Shown here: positions 28,101 to 43,588 of the stretch, piece by piece | Numbering within the stretch: the first letter of the stretch is position 1 | Layout of the letters: each line of letters begins with the position of its first letter | Source: Apostichopus japonicus | Lineage: Eukaryota > Echinodermata > Holothuroidea > Aspidochirotida > Stichopodidae | DNA: 64,000 bases | Assembly: GCF_037975245.1 (NCBI RefSeq) | Contig: NC_092571.1 | Coordinates: 5,788,001 to 5,852,000 of the forward strand | Direction of reading: 5' to 3' | Program-made: the position numbers and the translations under genes | The notes under the pieces: model-generated | Databases searched by the model: none | Told to the model about the DNA's origin: nothing | What the model saw: only the letters and a program-made list of their open reading frames with translations

Positions 28101-31100
28101 CAATACCGAACATTAGATTGATCGGTACCGAACATTCGATTGATCAATACCGCACATTCGATTGATCGGTAACGAACATTCGATTGATCGGTACCGCACA
28201 TTCGATTGATCGGTACCGCACATTCGATTAATCGGTACCGCACATTCGATTGATCGGTACCGCACATTCGATTAATCAATACCGCACATTCGATTGATCG
28301 GTACCGCACATTCGATTGATCGGTACCGAACATTCGATTGATCGGTACCGCACATTCGATTGATCGGTACCGAGCATTCGATTCATCGGTACGGTACCGA
28401 ACATTCGATTGTTCGGTATCGCACATTAGTTGATCGGTACCGCACATTCGATTGATCGGTACCGCACATTCGATTGATCGGTACCGCACATTCGATTGAT
28501 CGGTACCGCACATTCGATTGATCGGTACCGCACATTCGATTGATCGGTACCGCACATTCGATTGATCGGTATCGAACATTCGATTGATCGGTACCGCACA
28601 TTCGATTGATCGGTACCGCACATTCCATTGATCGGTACCGAACATTCGATTGATCGGTACCGCAAATTCGATTGATCAGTACCGAACATTCGATTGATCG
28701 GTACCGCACATTCGATTGATCGGTACCGAACTTTCGATTCATCGGTACCGCACATTCGATTAATCGGTACAGCACATATGATTGATCGGTACCGCACATT
28801 CGATTGATCGGTACAACACATTCGATTGATCGGTACCGCACATTCGATTGATCGGTACCGAAAATTCGATTGATCGGTAACGCATATTCGATTGATCGGT
28901 ACCGCACATTCGATTGATCGGTACCGAACATTCGATTGATCGGTACCGCACATTCGATTGATCGGTACCGAACATTCGATTGATCGGTACCGCACAATCG
29001 ATTGATCGGTACCGAACATTCGATTGATCGGTACCGAACATTCGATTGATCAATACCGCACATTCGATTGATCGGTAACGAACATTCGATTGATCGGTAC
29101 CGCACATTCGATTGATCGGTAACGAACATTCGATTGATCGGTACCGCACATTCGATTGATCGGTACCGAACATTCGATTGATCGTTATCGAACATTCGAT
29201 TGATCGGTACCGCACATTCGATTGATCGGTATCGAACATTCGATTGATCGGTACCGCACATTCGATTGATCGGTACCGCACATTCGATTGATCGGTACCG
29301 AACATTCGATTGATCGGTACCGCACATTTGATTGATCGGTATCGCCCATTCGATTGATCGGTACCGCACATATGTTTGATCGGTACCGCACATTCGATTG
29401 ATCGGTACAACACATTCGATTGATCGGTATCGCACATTCGATTGATCGGTACCGAACATTCGATTGATCGGTAACGCACATTCGATTGATCGGTACCGCA
29501 CATTCGATTGATCGGTACCGAACATTCGATTGATCGGTGACGCACATTCGATTGATCGGGACCGCACATTCGATTGATCGGTACCGAACATTCGATTGAT
29601 CGGTAACGCACATTCGATTGATCGGTACCGAACATTCGATTGATCAATACCGCACATTCGATTGTTCGGTACCGCAGATTCGATTGTTCGGTACCGCACA
29701 TTCGATTGATCAATACCGCACATTCGATTGTTCGGTACCGCACATTCGATTGATCAATACCGCACATTCGATTGATCGGTACCGAACATTCGATTGATCG
29801 GTACCGAACATTCGATTGATCGGTACCTATCATTCGATTGATCGGTACCGAACATTCGATTGATCGGTACCGAACATTCGATTGATCGGTACCGAACATT
29901 CGATTGATCAATACCGAACATTAGATTGATCGGTACCGAACATTCGATTGATCAATACCGCACATTCGATTGATCGGTAACGAACATTCGATTGATCGGT
30001 ACCGCACATTCGATTGATCGGTACCGCACATTCGATTAATCGGTACCGCACATTCGATTGATCGGTACCGCACATTCGATTAATCAATACCGCACATTCG
30101 ATTGATCGGTACCGCACATTCGATTGATCGGTACCGAACATTCGATTGATCGGTACCGCACATTCGATTGATCGGTACCGAGCATTCGATTCATCGGTAC
30201 GGTACCGAACATTCGATTGTTCGGTATCGCACATTAGTTGATCGGTACCGCACATTCGATTGATCGGTACCGCACATTCGATTGATCGGTACCGCACATT
30301 CGATTGATCGGTACCGCACATTCGATTGATCGGTACCGCACATTCGATTGATCGGTACCGCACATTCGATTGATCGGTATCGAACATTCGATTGATCGGT
30401 ACCGCACATTCGATTGATCGGTACCGCACATTCCATTGATCGGTACCGAACATTCGATTGATCGGTACCGCAAATTCGATTGATCAGTACCGAACATTCG
30501 ATTGATCGGTACCGCACATTCGATTGATCGGTACCGAACTTTCGATTCATCGGTACCGCACATTCGATTAATCGGTACAGCACATATGATTGATCGGTAC
30601 CGCACATTCGATTGATCGGTACAACACATTCGATTGATCGGTACCGCACATTCGATTGATCGGTACCGAAAATTCGATTGATCGGTAACGCATATTCGAT
30701 TGATCGGTACCGCACATTCGATTGATCGGTACCGAACATTCGATTGATCGGTACCGCACATTCGATTGATCGGTACCGAACATTCGATTGATCGGTACCG
30801 CACAATCGATTGATCGGTACCGAACATTCGATTGATCGGTACCGAACATTCGATTGATCAATACCGCACATTCGATTGATCGGTAACGAACATTCGATTG
30901 ATCGGTACCGCACATTTGATTGATCGGTAACGAACATTCGATTGATCGGTATAGCACATTCGATTGATCGGTACCGAACATTCGATTGATCGTTATCGAA
31001 CATTCGATTGATCGGTACCGCACATTCGATTGATCGGTATCGAACATTCGATTGATCGGTACCGCACATTCGATTGATCGGTACCGCACATTCGATTGAT

Positions 31101-31537
31101 CGGTACCGAACATTCGATTGATCGGTACCGCACATTTGATTGATCGGTATCGCCCATTCGATTGATCGGTACCGCACATATGATTGATCGGTACCGCACA
31201 TTCGATTGATCGGTACAACACATTCGATTGATCGGTATCGCACATTCGATTGATCGGTACCGAACATTCGATTGATCGGTAACGCACATTCGATTGATCG
31301 GTACCGCACATTCGATTGATCGGTACCGAACATTCGATTGATCGGTGACGCACATTCGATTGATCGGGACCGCACATTCGATTGATCGGTACCGAACATT
31401 CGATTGATCGGTAACGCACATTCGATTGATCGGTACCGAACATTCGATTGATCAATACCGCACATTCGATTGTTCGGTACCGCAGATTCGATTGTTCGGT
31501 ACCGCACATTCGATTGATCAATACCGCACATTCGATT
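28101..31537 (+). repeat. 1,808-bp tandem duplication in family B
   Basis: 28101-29729 matches 29909-31537 at an offset of 1,808, which is 82 x 22 + 4 with one full cassette per unit (28387 and 30195). Each copy starts with the same CAATACCGAACATTAG junction. The copies differ at a few bases, such as CATATGTTTG versus CATATGATTG (29370/31178) and ATAGCAC near 30952. They diverge after 29729, where the first copy reads GTTCGG. Confidence 0.82.
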
Positions 31538-33907
31538 GATCGGTACCGCACATTCGATTGTTCGGTACCGCACATTCGATTGATCGGTACCGAACATTCG
31601 ATTGATCGGTATCGAACATTCGATTGATCGGTACCGCACATTCGATTGATCATTACCGCACATTCGATTGATCAATACCGCACATTCGATTGATCGGTAC
31701 GGTACCGAACATTCGATTGTTCGGTATCGCACATTCGATTGATCGGTACCGAACATTCGATTGATCGGTACCGCACATTCGATTGATCTGTACCGAACAT
31801 TCGATTGATCGGTACCGAAAATTCGATTGATCGGTAACGCACATTCGATTGATCGGTACCGCACATTCGATTGATCGGTACCGAACATTCGATTGATCGG
31901 TACCGCACATTCGATTGATCGGTACCGAACATTCGATTGATCGGTACCGTACAATCGATTGATCGGTACCGAACATTCGATTGATCGGTACCGAACATTC
32001 GATTGATCAATACCGCACATTCGATTGATCGGTAACGCACATTCGATTGATCGGTACCGCACATTCGATTGATCGGTACCGAACATTCGATTGATCGGTA
32101 CCGAACATTCGATTGATCGGTACCGATCATTCGATTGATCGGTACCGAACATTCGATTGATCGGTACCGAACATTCGATTGATCGGTACCGAACATTCGA
32201 TTGATCGGTACCGAACTTTCGATTCATCGGTACCGCACATTCGATTAATCGGTACAGCACATATGATTGATCGGTACCGCACATTCGATTGATCGGTACA
32301 ACACATTCGATTGATCGGTACCGCACATTCGATTGATCGGTACCGAAAATTCGATTGATCGGTAACGCATATTCGATTGATCGGTACCGCACATTCGATT
32401 GATCGGTACCGAACATTCGATTGATCGGTACCGCACATTCGATTGATCGGTACCGAACATTCGATTGATCGGTACCGCACAATCGATTGATCGGTACCGA
32501 ACATTCGATTGATCGGTACCGAACATTCGATTGATCAATACCGCACATTCGATTGATCGGTAACGAACATTCGATTGATCGGTACCGCACATTCGATTGA
32601 TCGGTAACGAACATTCGATTGATCGGTACCGCACATTCGATTGATCGGTACCGAACATTCGATTGATCGTTATCGAACATTCGATTGATCGGTACCGCAC
32701 ATTCGATTGATCGGTATCGAACATTCGATTGATCGGTACCGCACATTCGATTGATCGGTACCGCACATTCGATTGATCGGTACCGAACATTCGATTGATC
32801 GGTACCGCACATTTGATTGATCGGTATCGCCCATTCGATTGATCGGTACCGCACATATGATTGATCGGTACCGCACATTCGATTGATCGGTACAACACAT
32901 TCGATTGATCGGTATCGCACATTCGATTGATCGGTACCGAACATTCGATTGATCGGTAACGCACATTCGATTGATCGGTACCGCACATTCGATTGATCGG
33001 TACCGAACATTCGATTGATCGGTGACGCACATTCGATTGATCGGGACCGCACATTCGATTGATCGGTACCGAACATTCGATTGATCGGTAACGCACATTC
33101 GATTGATCGGTACCGAACATTCGATTGATCAATACCGCACATTCGATTGTTCGGTACCGCAGATTCGATTGTTCGGTACCGCACATTCGATTGATCAATA
33201 CCGCACATTCGATTGATCGGTACCGCACATTCGATTGTTCGGTACCGCACATTCGATTGATCGGTACCGAACATTCGATTGATCGGTATCGAACATTCGA
33301 TTGATCGGTACCGCACATTCGATTGATCATTACCGCACATTCGATTGATCAATACCGCACATTCGATTGATCGGTACGGTACCGAACATTCGATTGTTCG
33401 GTATCGCACATTCGATTGATCGGTACCGAACATTCGATTGATCGGTACCGCACATTCGATTGATCGGTACCGAACATTCGATTGATCGGTACCGAAAATT
33501 CGATTGATCGGTAACGCACATTCGATTGATCGGTACCGCACATTCGATTGATCGGTACCGAACATTCGATTGATCGGTACCGCACATTCGATTGATCGGT
33601 ACCGAACATTCGATTGATCGGTACCGTACAATCGATTGATCGGTACCGAACATTCGATTGATCGGTACCGAACATTCGATTGATCAATACCGCACATTCG
33701 ATTGATCGGTAACGCACATTCGATTGATCGGTACCGCACATTCGATTGATCGGTACCGAACATTCGATTGATCGGTACCGAACATTCGATTGATCGGTAC
33801 CGATCATTCGATTGATCGGTACCGAACATTCGATTGATCGGTACCGAACATTCGATTGATCGGTACCGAACATTCGATTGATCGGTACCGAACATTCGAT
33901 TGATCAA
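30191..33907 (-). other. Longest repeat-derived open frame (1,238 codons), not considered a gene
   Basis: The minus-strand consensus contains no stop codon in any frame, and three monomers (66 bp) encode one 22-residue period, MCGTDQSNVRY then RSIECAVPINR. This frame stays open because the 1,677-bp HOR keeps the frame and the stop-creating GATCAATACC variant falls in other frames. I see no start context, intron signal, domain, signal peptide or compositional break. All three minus frames are about equally open here, as expected for an untranslated repeat. Translation cannot be excluded from sequence alone. Confidence 0.9.
30516..33869 (+). repeat. 1,677-bp tandem duplication in family B
   Basis: 30516-32192 matches 32193-33869 with a handful of substitutions (near 30912, 30952 and 31786). 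1,677 equals 76 x 22 + 5, matching one half-cassette per unit (31695 and 33372). It overlaps the second copy of the 1,808-bp repeat, so the two events happened one after the other. Because 1,677 is divisible by three, open frames run through both copies. Confidence 0.85.
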
Positions 33908-36540
33908 TACCGAACATTAGATTGATCGGTACCGAACATTCGATTGATCAATACCGCACATTCGATTGATCGGTAACGAACATTCGATTGATCGGTACCG
34001 CACATTCGATTGATCGGTACCGCACATTCGATTAATCGGTACCGCACATTCGATTGATCGGTACCGCACATTCGATTAATCAATACCGCACATTCGATTG
34101 ATCGGTACCGCACATTCGATTGATCGGTACCGAACATTCGATTGATCGGTACCGCACATTCGATTGATCGGTACCGAGCATTCGATTCATCGGTACGGTA
34201 CCGAACATTCGATTGTTCGGTATCGCACATTAGTTGATCGGTACCGCACATTCGATTGATCGGTACCGCACATTCGATTGATCGGTACCGCACATTCGAT
34301 TGATCGGTACCGCACATTCGATTGATCGGTATCGAACATTCGATTGATCGGTACCGCACATTCGATTGATCGGTACCGCACATTCCATTGATCGGTACCG
34401 AACATTCGATTGATCGGTACCGCAAATTCGATTGATCGGTACCGAACATTCGATTGATCGGTACCGCACATTCGATTGATCGGTACCGAACTTTCGATTC
34501 ATCGGTACCGCACATTCGATTAATCGGTACAGCACATATGATTGATCGGTACCGCACATTCGATTGATCGGTACAACACATTCGATTGATCGGTACCGCA
34601 CATTCGATTGATCGGTACCGAAAATTCGATTGATCGGTAACGCATATTCGATTGATCGGTACCGCACATTCGATTGATCGGTACCGAACATTCGATTGAT
34701 CGGTACCGCACATTCGATTGATCGGTACCGAACATTCGATTGATCGGTACCGCACAATCGATTGATCGGTACCGAACATTCGATTGATCGGTACCGAACA
34801 TTCGATTGATCAATACCGCACATTCGATTGATCGGTAACGAACATTCGATTGATCGGTACCGCACATTCGATTGATCGGTAACGAACATTCGATTGATCG
34901 GTACCGCACATTCGATTGATCGGTACCGAACATTCGATTGATCGTTATCGAACATTCGATTGATCGGTACCGCACATTCGATTGATCGGTATCGAACATT
35001 CGATTGATCGGTACCGCACATTCGATTGATCGGTACCGCACATTCGATTGATCGGTACCGAACATTCGATTGATCGGTACCGCACATTTGATTGATCGGT
35101 ATCGCCCATTCGATTGATCGGTACCGCACATATGATTGATCGGTACCGCACATTCGATTGATCGGTACAACACATTCGATTGATCGGTATCGCACATTCG
35201 ATTGATCGGTACCGAACATTCGATTGATCGGTAACGCACATTCGATTGATCGGTACCGCACATTCGATTGATCGGTACCGAACATTCGATTGATCGGTGA
35301 CGCACATTCGATTGATCGGGACCGCACATTCGATTGATCGGTACCGAACATTCGATTGATCGGTACCGCACATTCGATTGATCGGTACCGAACATTCGAT
35401 TGATCGGTACCGCACATTCGATTGATCAATACCGCACATTCGATTGATCGGTACGGTACCGAACATTCGATTGTTCGGTATCGCACATTAGTTGATCGGT
35501 ACCGCACATTCGATTGATCGGTACCGCACATTCGATTGATCGGTATCGCACATTCGATTGATCGGTACCGCACATTCGATTGATCGGTACCGCACATTCG
35601 ATTGTTCGGTACCGCACATTCGATTGTTCGGTACCGCACATTCGATTGATCGGTATCGAACATTCGATTGATCGGTACCGCACATTCGATTGATCGGTAC
35701 CGCACATTCGATTGATCGGTACCGAACATTCGATTGATCGGTACCGCACATTCGATTGATCAGTACCGAACATTCGATTGATCGGTACCGCACATTCGAT
35801 TGATCGGTACCGAACATTCGATTCATCGGTACCGCACATTCGATTAATCGGTACTGCACATATGATTGATCGGTACCGCACATTCGATTGATCGGTACAA
35901 CACATTCGATTGATCGGTACCGCACATTCGATTGATCGGTACCGAAAATTCGATTGATCGGTAACGCACATTCGATTGATCGGTACCGCACATTCGATTG
36001 ATCGGTACCGAACATTCGATTGATCGGTACCGCACATTCGATTGATCGGTACCGAACATTCGATTGATCGGTACCGCACAATCGATTGATCGGTACCGAA
36101 CATTCGATTGATCGGTACCGAACATTCGATTGATCAATACCGCACATTCGATTGATCGGTAACGCACATTCGATTGATCGGTACCGCACATTCGATTGAT
36201 CGGTACCGAACATTCGATTGATCGGTACCGAACATTCGATTGATCGGTACCGATCATTCGATTGATCGGTACCGAACATTCGATTGATCGGTACCGAACA
36301 TTCGATTGATCGGTACCGAACATTCGATTGATCGGTACCGAACATTCGATTGATCAATACCGAACATTAGATTGATCGGTACCGAACATTCGATTGATCA
36401 ATACCGCACATTCGATTGATCGGTAACGAACATTCGATTGATCGGTACCGCACATTCGATTGATCGGTACCGCACATTTGATTGATCGGTACCGCACATT
36501 CGATTGATCGGTACCGAACATTCGATTGATCAATACCGCA
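33870..36540 (+). repeat. Family B array, 3' part
   Basis: 33904-34779 repeats 21423-22298, and the following stretch to about 35,430 repeats the 28.8-29.6 kb and 30.6-31.4 kb units. Full cassettes lie at 34191 and 35449. From about 35,750 to 36,350 it resembles 27.5-28.1 kb (AATCGGTACTGCACATATG near 35848 in place of GTACCGCACATATG). Confidence 0.7.
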
Positions 36541-36585
36541 CATTCGATTCATCGGTACCGCACATTCGATTGATCGGTACCGCAC

Positions 36586-36717
36586 ATTTGATTGTTCGGT
36601 ACCGCACATTCGATTGTTCGGTACCGCACATTCGATTGATCGGTACCGCACATTTGATTGTTCGGTACCGCACATTCGATTGTTCGGTACCGCACATTCG
36701 ATTGATCGGTACCGCAC
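36586..36717 (+). repeat. 66-bp trimer tandem repeat (two copies)
   Basis: A three-monomer pattern (CACATTTGATTGTTCGG, then CACATTCGATTGTTCGG, then CACATTCGATTGATCGG) occurs twice in a row at 36586-36651 and 36652-36717. It is a small HOR at the boundary between families B and C. Confidence 0.8.
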
Positions 36718-39700
36718 ATTCGATTGATCGGTATCGCACATTCGATTGATCGGTATCGCACATTCGATTAATCGGTACCGCACATATGATTAATCGGTAC
36801 CGCACATTCGATTGATCGGTACCGCACAATCGATTGATCGGTAACGAACATTCGATTGATCGGTAACGAACATTCGATTGATCAATACCGCACATTCGAT
36901 TGATCGGTAACGAATATTCGATTGATCGGTACCGCACATTCGATTGATCGGTAACGAAGATTCGATTGATCGGTACCGCACATTCGATTGATCGGTACCG
37001 AACATTCGATTGATCAATACCGCACATTCGATTGATCGGTAACGCACATTCGATTGATCGGTACCGCACATTCGATTGATCGGTACCGAACATTCGATTG
37101 ATCGGTACCGAACATTCGATTGATCGGTACCGATCATTCGATTGATCGGTACCGAACATTCGATTGATCGGTACCGAACATTCGATTGATCGGTACCGAA
37201 CATTCGATTGATCGGTACCGAAAATTCGATTGATCAATACCGAACATTAAATTGATCGGTACGGAACATTTGATTGATCAATACCGCACATTCGATTGAT
37301 CGGTAACGAACATTCGATTGATCGGTACCGCACATTCGATTGATCGGTAACGAACATTCGATTGATCGGTACCGCACATTCGATTGATCGGTACCGAACA
37401 TTCGATTGATCAATACCGCAAATTCGATTGATCGGTACCGCACATTCGATTGATCGGTACCGCACATTTGATTGATCGGTACCGCACATTCGATTCATCG
37501 GTACGTTACCGAACATTCGATTGTTCGGTATCGCACATTAGTTGAACGGTACCGCACATTCGATTGATCGGTACCGTACATTCGATTAATCGGTACCGAA
37601 CATTCGATTGATCGGTACCGCACAATCGATTGATTGGTACCGAACATTCGATTGATCGGTAACGAACATTCGATTGATCGGTACCGAACATTCGATTGAT
37701 CGGTACCGAACATTCGATTGATCAGTACCGCACATTCGATTGATCGGTACCGCACATTCGATTGTTCGGTACCGCACATTCGATTGTTCGGTACCGCACA
37801 TTCGATTGATCGGTATCGAACATTCGATTGATCGGTACCGCACATTCGATTGATCGGTACCGAACATTCGATTGATCGGTACCGCACATTCGATTGATCG
37901 GTACCGAACATTCGATTGATCAATACCGCACATTCGATTGATCGGTACCGCACATTCGATTGATCGGTACCGAACATTCGATTGATCAATACCGCACATT
38001 CGATTGATCGGTACCGCACATTCGATTGATCGGTACCGAACATTCGATTGATCAATACCGCACATTCGATTGATCGGTACCGCACATTCGATTGTTCGGT
38101 ACCGCACATTCGATTGTTCGGTACCGCACATTCGATTGATCGGTATCGAACATTCGATTGATCGGTACCGCACATTCGATTGATCGGTACCGCACATTCG
38201 ATTGATCGGTACTGCACATTCGATTGTTCGGTACCGAACATTCGATTGATCAATACCGCACATTCGATTGATCGGTACCGCACATTCGATTGATCGGTAC
38301 CAAACATTCGATTGATCGGTACCGCACATTCGATTGATCGGTACCGCACATTCGATTGATCGGTACCGCACATTCGATTGATCGGTACCGAACATTCGAT
38401 TGATCAATACCGCACATTCGATTGATCGGTACCGCACATTCGATTGATCGGTACGGTACCGAACATTCGATTGTTCGGTATCGCACATTAGTTGATCGGT
38501 ACCGCACATTCGATTGATCGCTACAGCACATTCGATTAATCGGTACCGAACATTCGATTGATCAATACCGCACATTCGATTGATCGGTACCGAACAATCG
38601 ATTGATCGGTACCGCACATTCGATTGATCGGTACAGCACATTCGATTGATCGGTACCGAACATTCGATTGATCAATACCGCACATTCGATTGATCGGTAC
38701 CGCACACTCGATTGATCGGTACCGAACATTCGATTGATCAATACCGCACATTCGATTGATCGGTATCGCACATTCGATTAATCGGTACCGCACATTCGAT
38801 TGATCGGTACCGAACATTCGATTGATCAATACCGCACATTCGATTGATCGGTACCGAACATTCGATTTATCAATACCACACATTCGATTGATCGGTACCG
38901 TACATTCGATTGTTCGGTACCGAACATTCGATTGTTCGGTACCGCACATTCGATTGATCGGTATCGAACATTCGATTGATCGGTACCGCACATTCGATTG
39001 ATCGGTACCGCACATTCGATTGATCGGTACCGCACATTCGATTGTTCGGTACCGAACATTCGATTGATCGGTACCGCACATTCGATTGATCGGTACCGCA
39101 CATTCGATTGATCGGTACCGAACATTCGATTGATCGGTACCGCACATTCGATTGATCAATACCGCACATTCGATTGATCGGTACCGCACATTCGATTGAT
39201 CGGTACCGAACATTCGATTGATCGGTACCGCACATTCGATTGATCGGTACCGCACATTCGATTGATCGGTACCGCACATTCGATTGTTCGGTACCGCACA
39301 TTCGATTGTTCGGTACCGCACATTCGATTGATCGGTATCGAACATTCGATTGATCGGTACCGCACATGCGATTGATCGGTACCGCACATTCGATTGATCG
39401 GTACCGAACATTCGATTGATCGGTACCGTACATTGGATTGATCGGTATCGCACATTCGATTAATCGGTACCGCACATATGATTGATCGTTACCGCACATT
39501 CGATTGATCGGTACAACACATTCGATTGATCGGTACCGCACATTCGATTGATCGGTACCGAACATTCGATTGATCGGTAACGCACATTCGATTGATCGGT
39601 ACCGCACATTCGATTGATCGGTACCGCACATTCGATTGATGGGTACCGCACATTCGATTGATGGGTACCGCATATTCGATTGATCGGTACCGAACATTCG

Positions 39701-41952
39701 ATTGATCGGTTCCGCACATTCGATTGATCGGTACCGCACATTCGATTGATCGGTACCGCACATTCGATTGTTCGGTATCGCACATTAGTTGATCGGTACC
39801 GCACATTCGATTGATCGGTACCGCACATTCGATTCATCGGTACCGCACATTCGATTGATCGGTACCGCACATTCGATTGATCGGTACCGCACATTCGATT
39901 GTTCGGTACCGCACATTCGATTCATCGGTACCGCACATTCGATTGATCGGTACCGCACATTCGATTGTTCGGTACCGCAGATTCGATTGATCGGTATCGA
40001 ACATTCGATTGATCGGTACCGCACATGCGATTGATCGGTACCGCACATTCGATTGATCGATACCGCACATTCGATTGATCGGTACCGCACATTCGATTGA
40101 TCGGTACCGAACATTCGATTGATCAATACCGCACATTCGATTGATCGGTACCGCACATGCGATTGATTGGTACCGAACATTCGATTGATCGCTACCGCAC
40201 ATTCGATTGATCGGTACCGCACATTCGATTGATCAATACCGCACATTCGATTGATCGGTACCGCACATTCGATTGATCGGTACCGAACATTCGATTGATC
40301 GGTACCGCACATTCGATTGATCGGTACCGCACATTCGATTGATCGGTACCGCACATTCGATTGATCGGTACCGCACATTCGATTGATCAATACCGCACAT
40401 TCGATTGTTCGGTACCGCACATTCGATTGATCGGTATCGAACATTCGATTGATCGGTACCGCACATTCGATTGTTCGGTACCGCACATTCGATTGATCGG
40501 TACCGCACATTCGATTGATCGGTACCGAACATTCGATTGATCGGTACCGCACATTCGATTGATCGGTACCGCACATTCGATTGATCGGTACGGTACCGAA
40601 CATTCGATTGTTCGGTATCGCACATTAGTTGATCGGTACCGCACATTCGATTGATCGCTACCGCACATTCGATTCATCGGTACCGCACATTCGATTGATC
40701 GGTACCGCACATTCGATTGATCGGTACCGCACATTTGATTGTTCGGTACCGCACATTCGATTGTTCGGTACCGCACATTCGATTGATCGGTATCGAACAT
40801 TCGATTGATCGGTACCGCACATGCGATTGATCGGTACCGCACATTCGATTGATCGGTACCGCACATTGGATTGATCGGTACCGCACATTGGATTGATCGG
40901 TGTCGCACATTCGATTAATCGGTACCGCACATATGATTGATCGTTACCGCACATTCGATTGATCGGTACAACACATTCGATTGATCGGTACCGAACATTC
41001 GATTGATCGGTACCGCACAATCGATTGATCGGTACCGAACATTCGATTGATCGGTACCGCACATTCGATTGATCAATACCGCACATTCGATTGATCGGTA
41101 ACGAACATTCGATTGATCGGTACCGCACATTCGATTGATCGGTAACGAAGATTCGATTGATCGGTACCGCACATTCGATTGATCGGTACCGAACATTCGA
41201 TTGATCAATACCGCACATTCGATTGATCGGTACCGCACATTCGATTGATCGGTACCGAACAATCGATTGATCGTTACCGCACATTCGATTGATCGGTACC
41301 GCACATTCGATTCATCGGTACCGCACATTCGATTGATCGGTACCGCACATTCGATTGATCGGTACCGCACATTCGACTGTTCGGTACCGCACATTCGATT
41401 GTTCGGTACCGCACATTCGATTGATCGGTATCGAACATTCGATTGATCGGTACTGCACATTCGATTTTTCGGTACCGCACATTCGATTAATCGGTACCGC
41501 ACATTCGATTGATCGGTACCGAACATTCGATTGATCAATACCGAACATTCGATTGATCGGTACCGCACAATCGATTGATCGGTTCCGAACATTCGATTGA
41601 TCGGTACCGCACATTCGATTGATCGGTACCGCACATTCGATTGATCGGTAACGAACATTCGATTGATCGGTACCGCACATTCGATTGATCGGTAACGAAG
41701 ATTCGATTGATCGGTACCGCACATTCGATTGATCGGTACCGAACATTCGATTGTTCGGTACCGCACATTCGATTGATCGGTACCGCACATTCGATTGGTC
41801 GGTACCGAACAATCGATTGATCGGTACCGCACATTCGATTGATCGGTACCGCACATTCGATTCATCGGTACCGCACATTCGATTGATCGGTACCGCACAT
41901 TCGATTGATCGGTACCGCACATTCGATTGTTCGGTACCCAACATTCGATTGA
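36718..41952 (+). repeat. Family C array, first block
   Basis: C-type variants appear here: ACATGCGATTG first at about 39365, GTAACGAAGATTCG from about 36955, GATGGGTACC near 39638, and GATTTTTCGG near 41464. Cassettes lie at 37499 (altered second copy), 38449 and 40586, with a lone -1 indel at 39783. The last 16-bp palindromic monomer before a long gap lies at about 37127-37142. Confidence 0.7.
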
Positions 41953-43588
41953 TCAATACCGCACATTCGATTGATCGGTACCGCACATTCGATTGTTCGG
42001 TACCGCACATTCGATTGTTCGGTACCGCACATTCGATTGATCGGAATCGAACATTCGATTGATCGATACTGCACATTCGATTTTTCGGTACCGCACATTC
42101 GATTAATCGGTACCGCACAATCGATTGATCGGTACCGAACATTCGATTGATCAATACCGCACATTCGATTGATCGGTACCGCACAATCGATTGATCGGTA
42201 CCGAACATTCGATTGATCGGTAACGAACATTCGATTGATCGGTACCGCACATTCGATTGATCGGTACCGCACATGCGATTGATCGGTACCGAACATTCGA
42301 TTGATCAATACCGCACATTCGATTGATCGGTACCGCACATTCGATTGATGGGTACCGCACATTCGATTGATCGGTACCGAACATTCGATTGATCGGTACC
42401 GCACAATCGATTGATCGGTACCGAACATTCGATTGATCGGTACCGCACATTCGATTGATCGGTACCGTACATTGGATTGATCGGTACCGAACATTCGATT
42501 GATCGGTACCGCACATTCGATTGATCGGTACCGCACATTCGATTGATCGGTACCGCACATTCGATTGATCGGTATCGAACATTCGATTGATCAATACCGC
42601 ACATTCGATTGATCGGTACCGCACATTCGATTGATCGGTACCGAACATTCGATTGATCGGTACCGCACATTCGATTGATCGGTACCGCACATTCGATTGA
42701 TCGGTACGGTACCGAACATTCGATTGTTCGGTATCGCACATTAGTTGATCGGTACCGCACATTCGATTGATCAATACCGCACATTCGATTGATCGGTACC
42801 GCACATTCGATTGTTCGGTACCGCACATTCGATTGTTCGGTACCGCACATTCGATTGATCGGAATCGAACATTCGATTGATCGATACTGCACATTCGATT
42901 TTTCGGTACCGCACATTCGATTAATCGGTACCGCACAATCGATTGATCGGTACCGAACATTCGATTGATCGGTACCGCACATTCGATTGATCGGTACCGC
43001 ACAATCGATTGATCGGTACCGAACATTCGATTGATCGGTAACGAACATTCGATTGATCGGTACCGCACATTCGATTGATCGGTACCGCACATGCGATTGA
43101 TCGGTACCGAACATTCGATTGATCAATACCGCACATTCGATTGATCGGTACCGCACATTCGATTGATGGGTACCGCACATTCGATTGATCGGTACCGAAC
43201 ATTCGATTGATCGGTACCGCACAATCGATTGATCGGAACCGAACATTCGATTGATCGGTACCGCACATTCGATTGATCGGTACCGCACATTCGATTGATC
43301 GGTACCGAACATTCGATTGATCGGTACCGCACATTCGATTGATCGGTACCGCACATTCGATTGATCGGTACCGCACATTCGATTGATCGGTATCGAACAT
43401 TCGATTGATCAATACCGCACATTCGATTGATCGGTACCGCACATTCGATTGATCGGTACCGAACATTCGATTGATCGGTACCGCACATTCGATTGATCGG
43501 TACCGCACATTCGATTGATCGGTACGGTACCGAACATTCGATTGTTCGGTATCGCACATTAGTTGATCGGTACCGCACATTCGATTGA
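41953..43588 (+). repeat. 818-bp tandem duplication (37 monomers + one cassette)
   Basis: 41953-42770 matches 42771-43588, with cassettes at 42702 and 43520 and the marker GATACTGCACATTCG at 42065 and 42883. 818 equals 37 x 22 + 4. A few substitutions separate the copies, for example CCGTACATTGG near 42466 versus CCGCACATTCG in the second copy. Confidence 0.82.
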
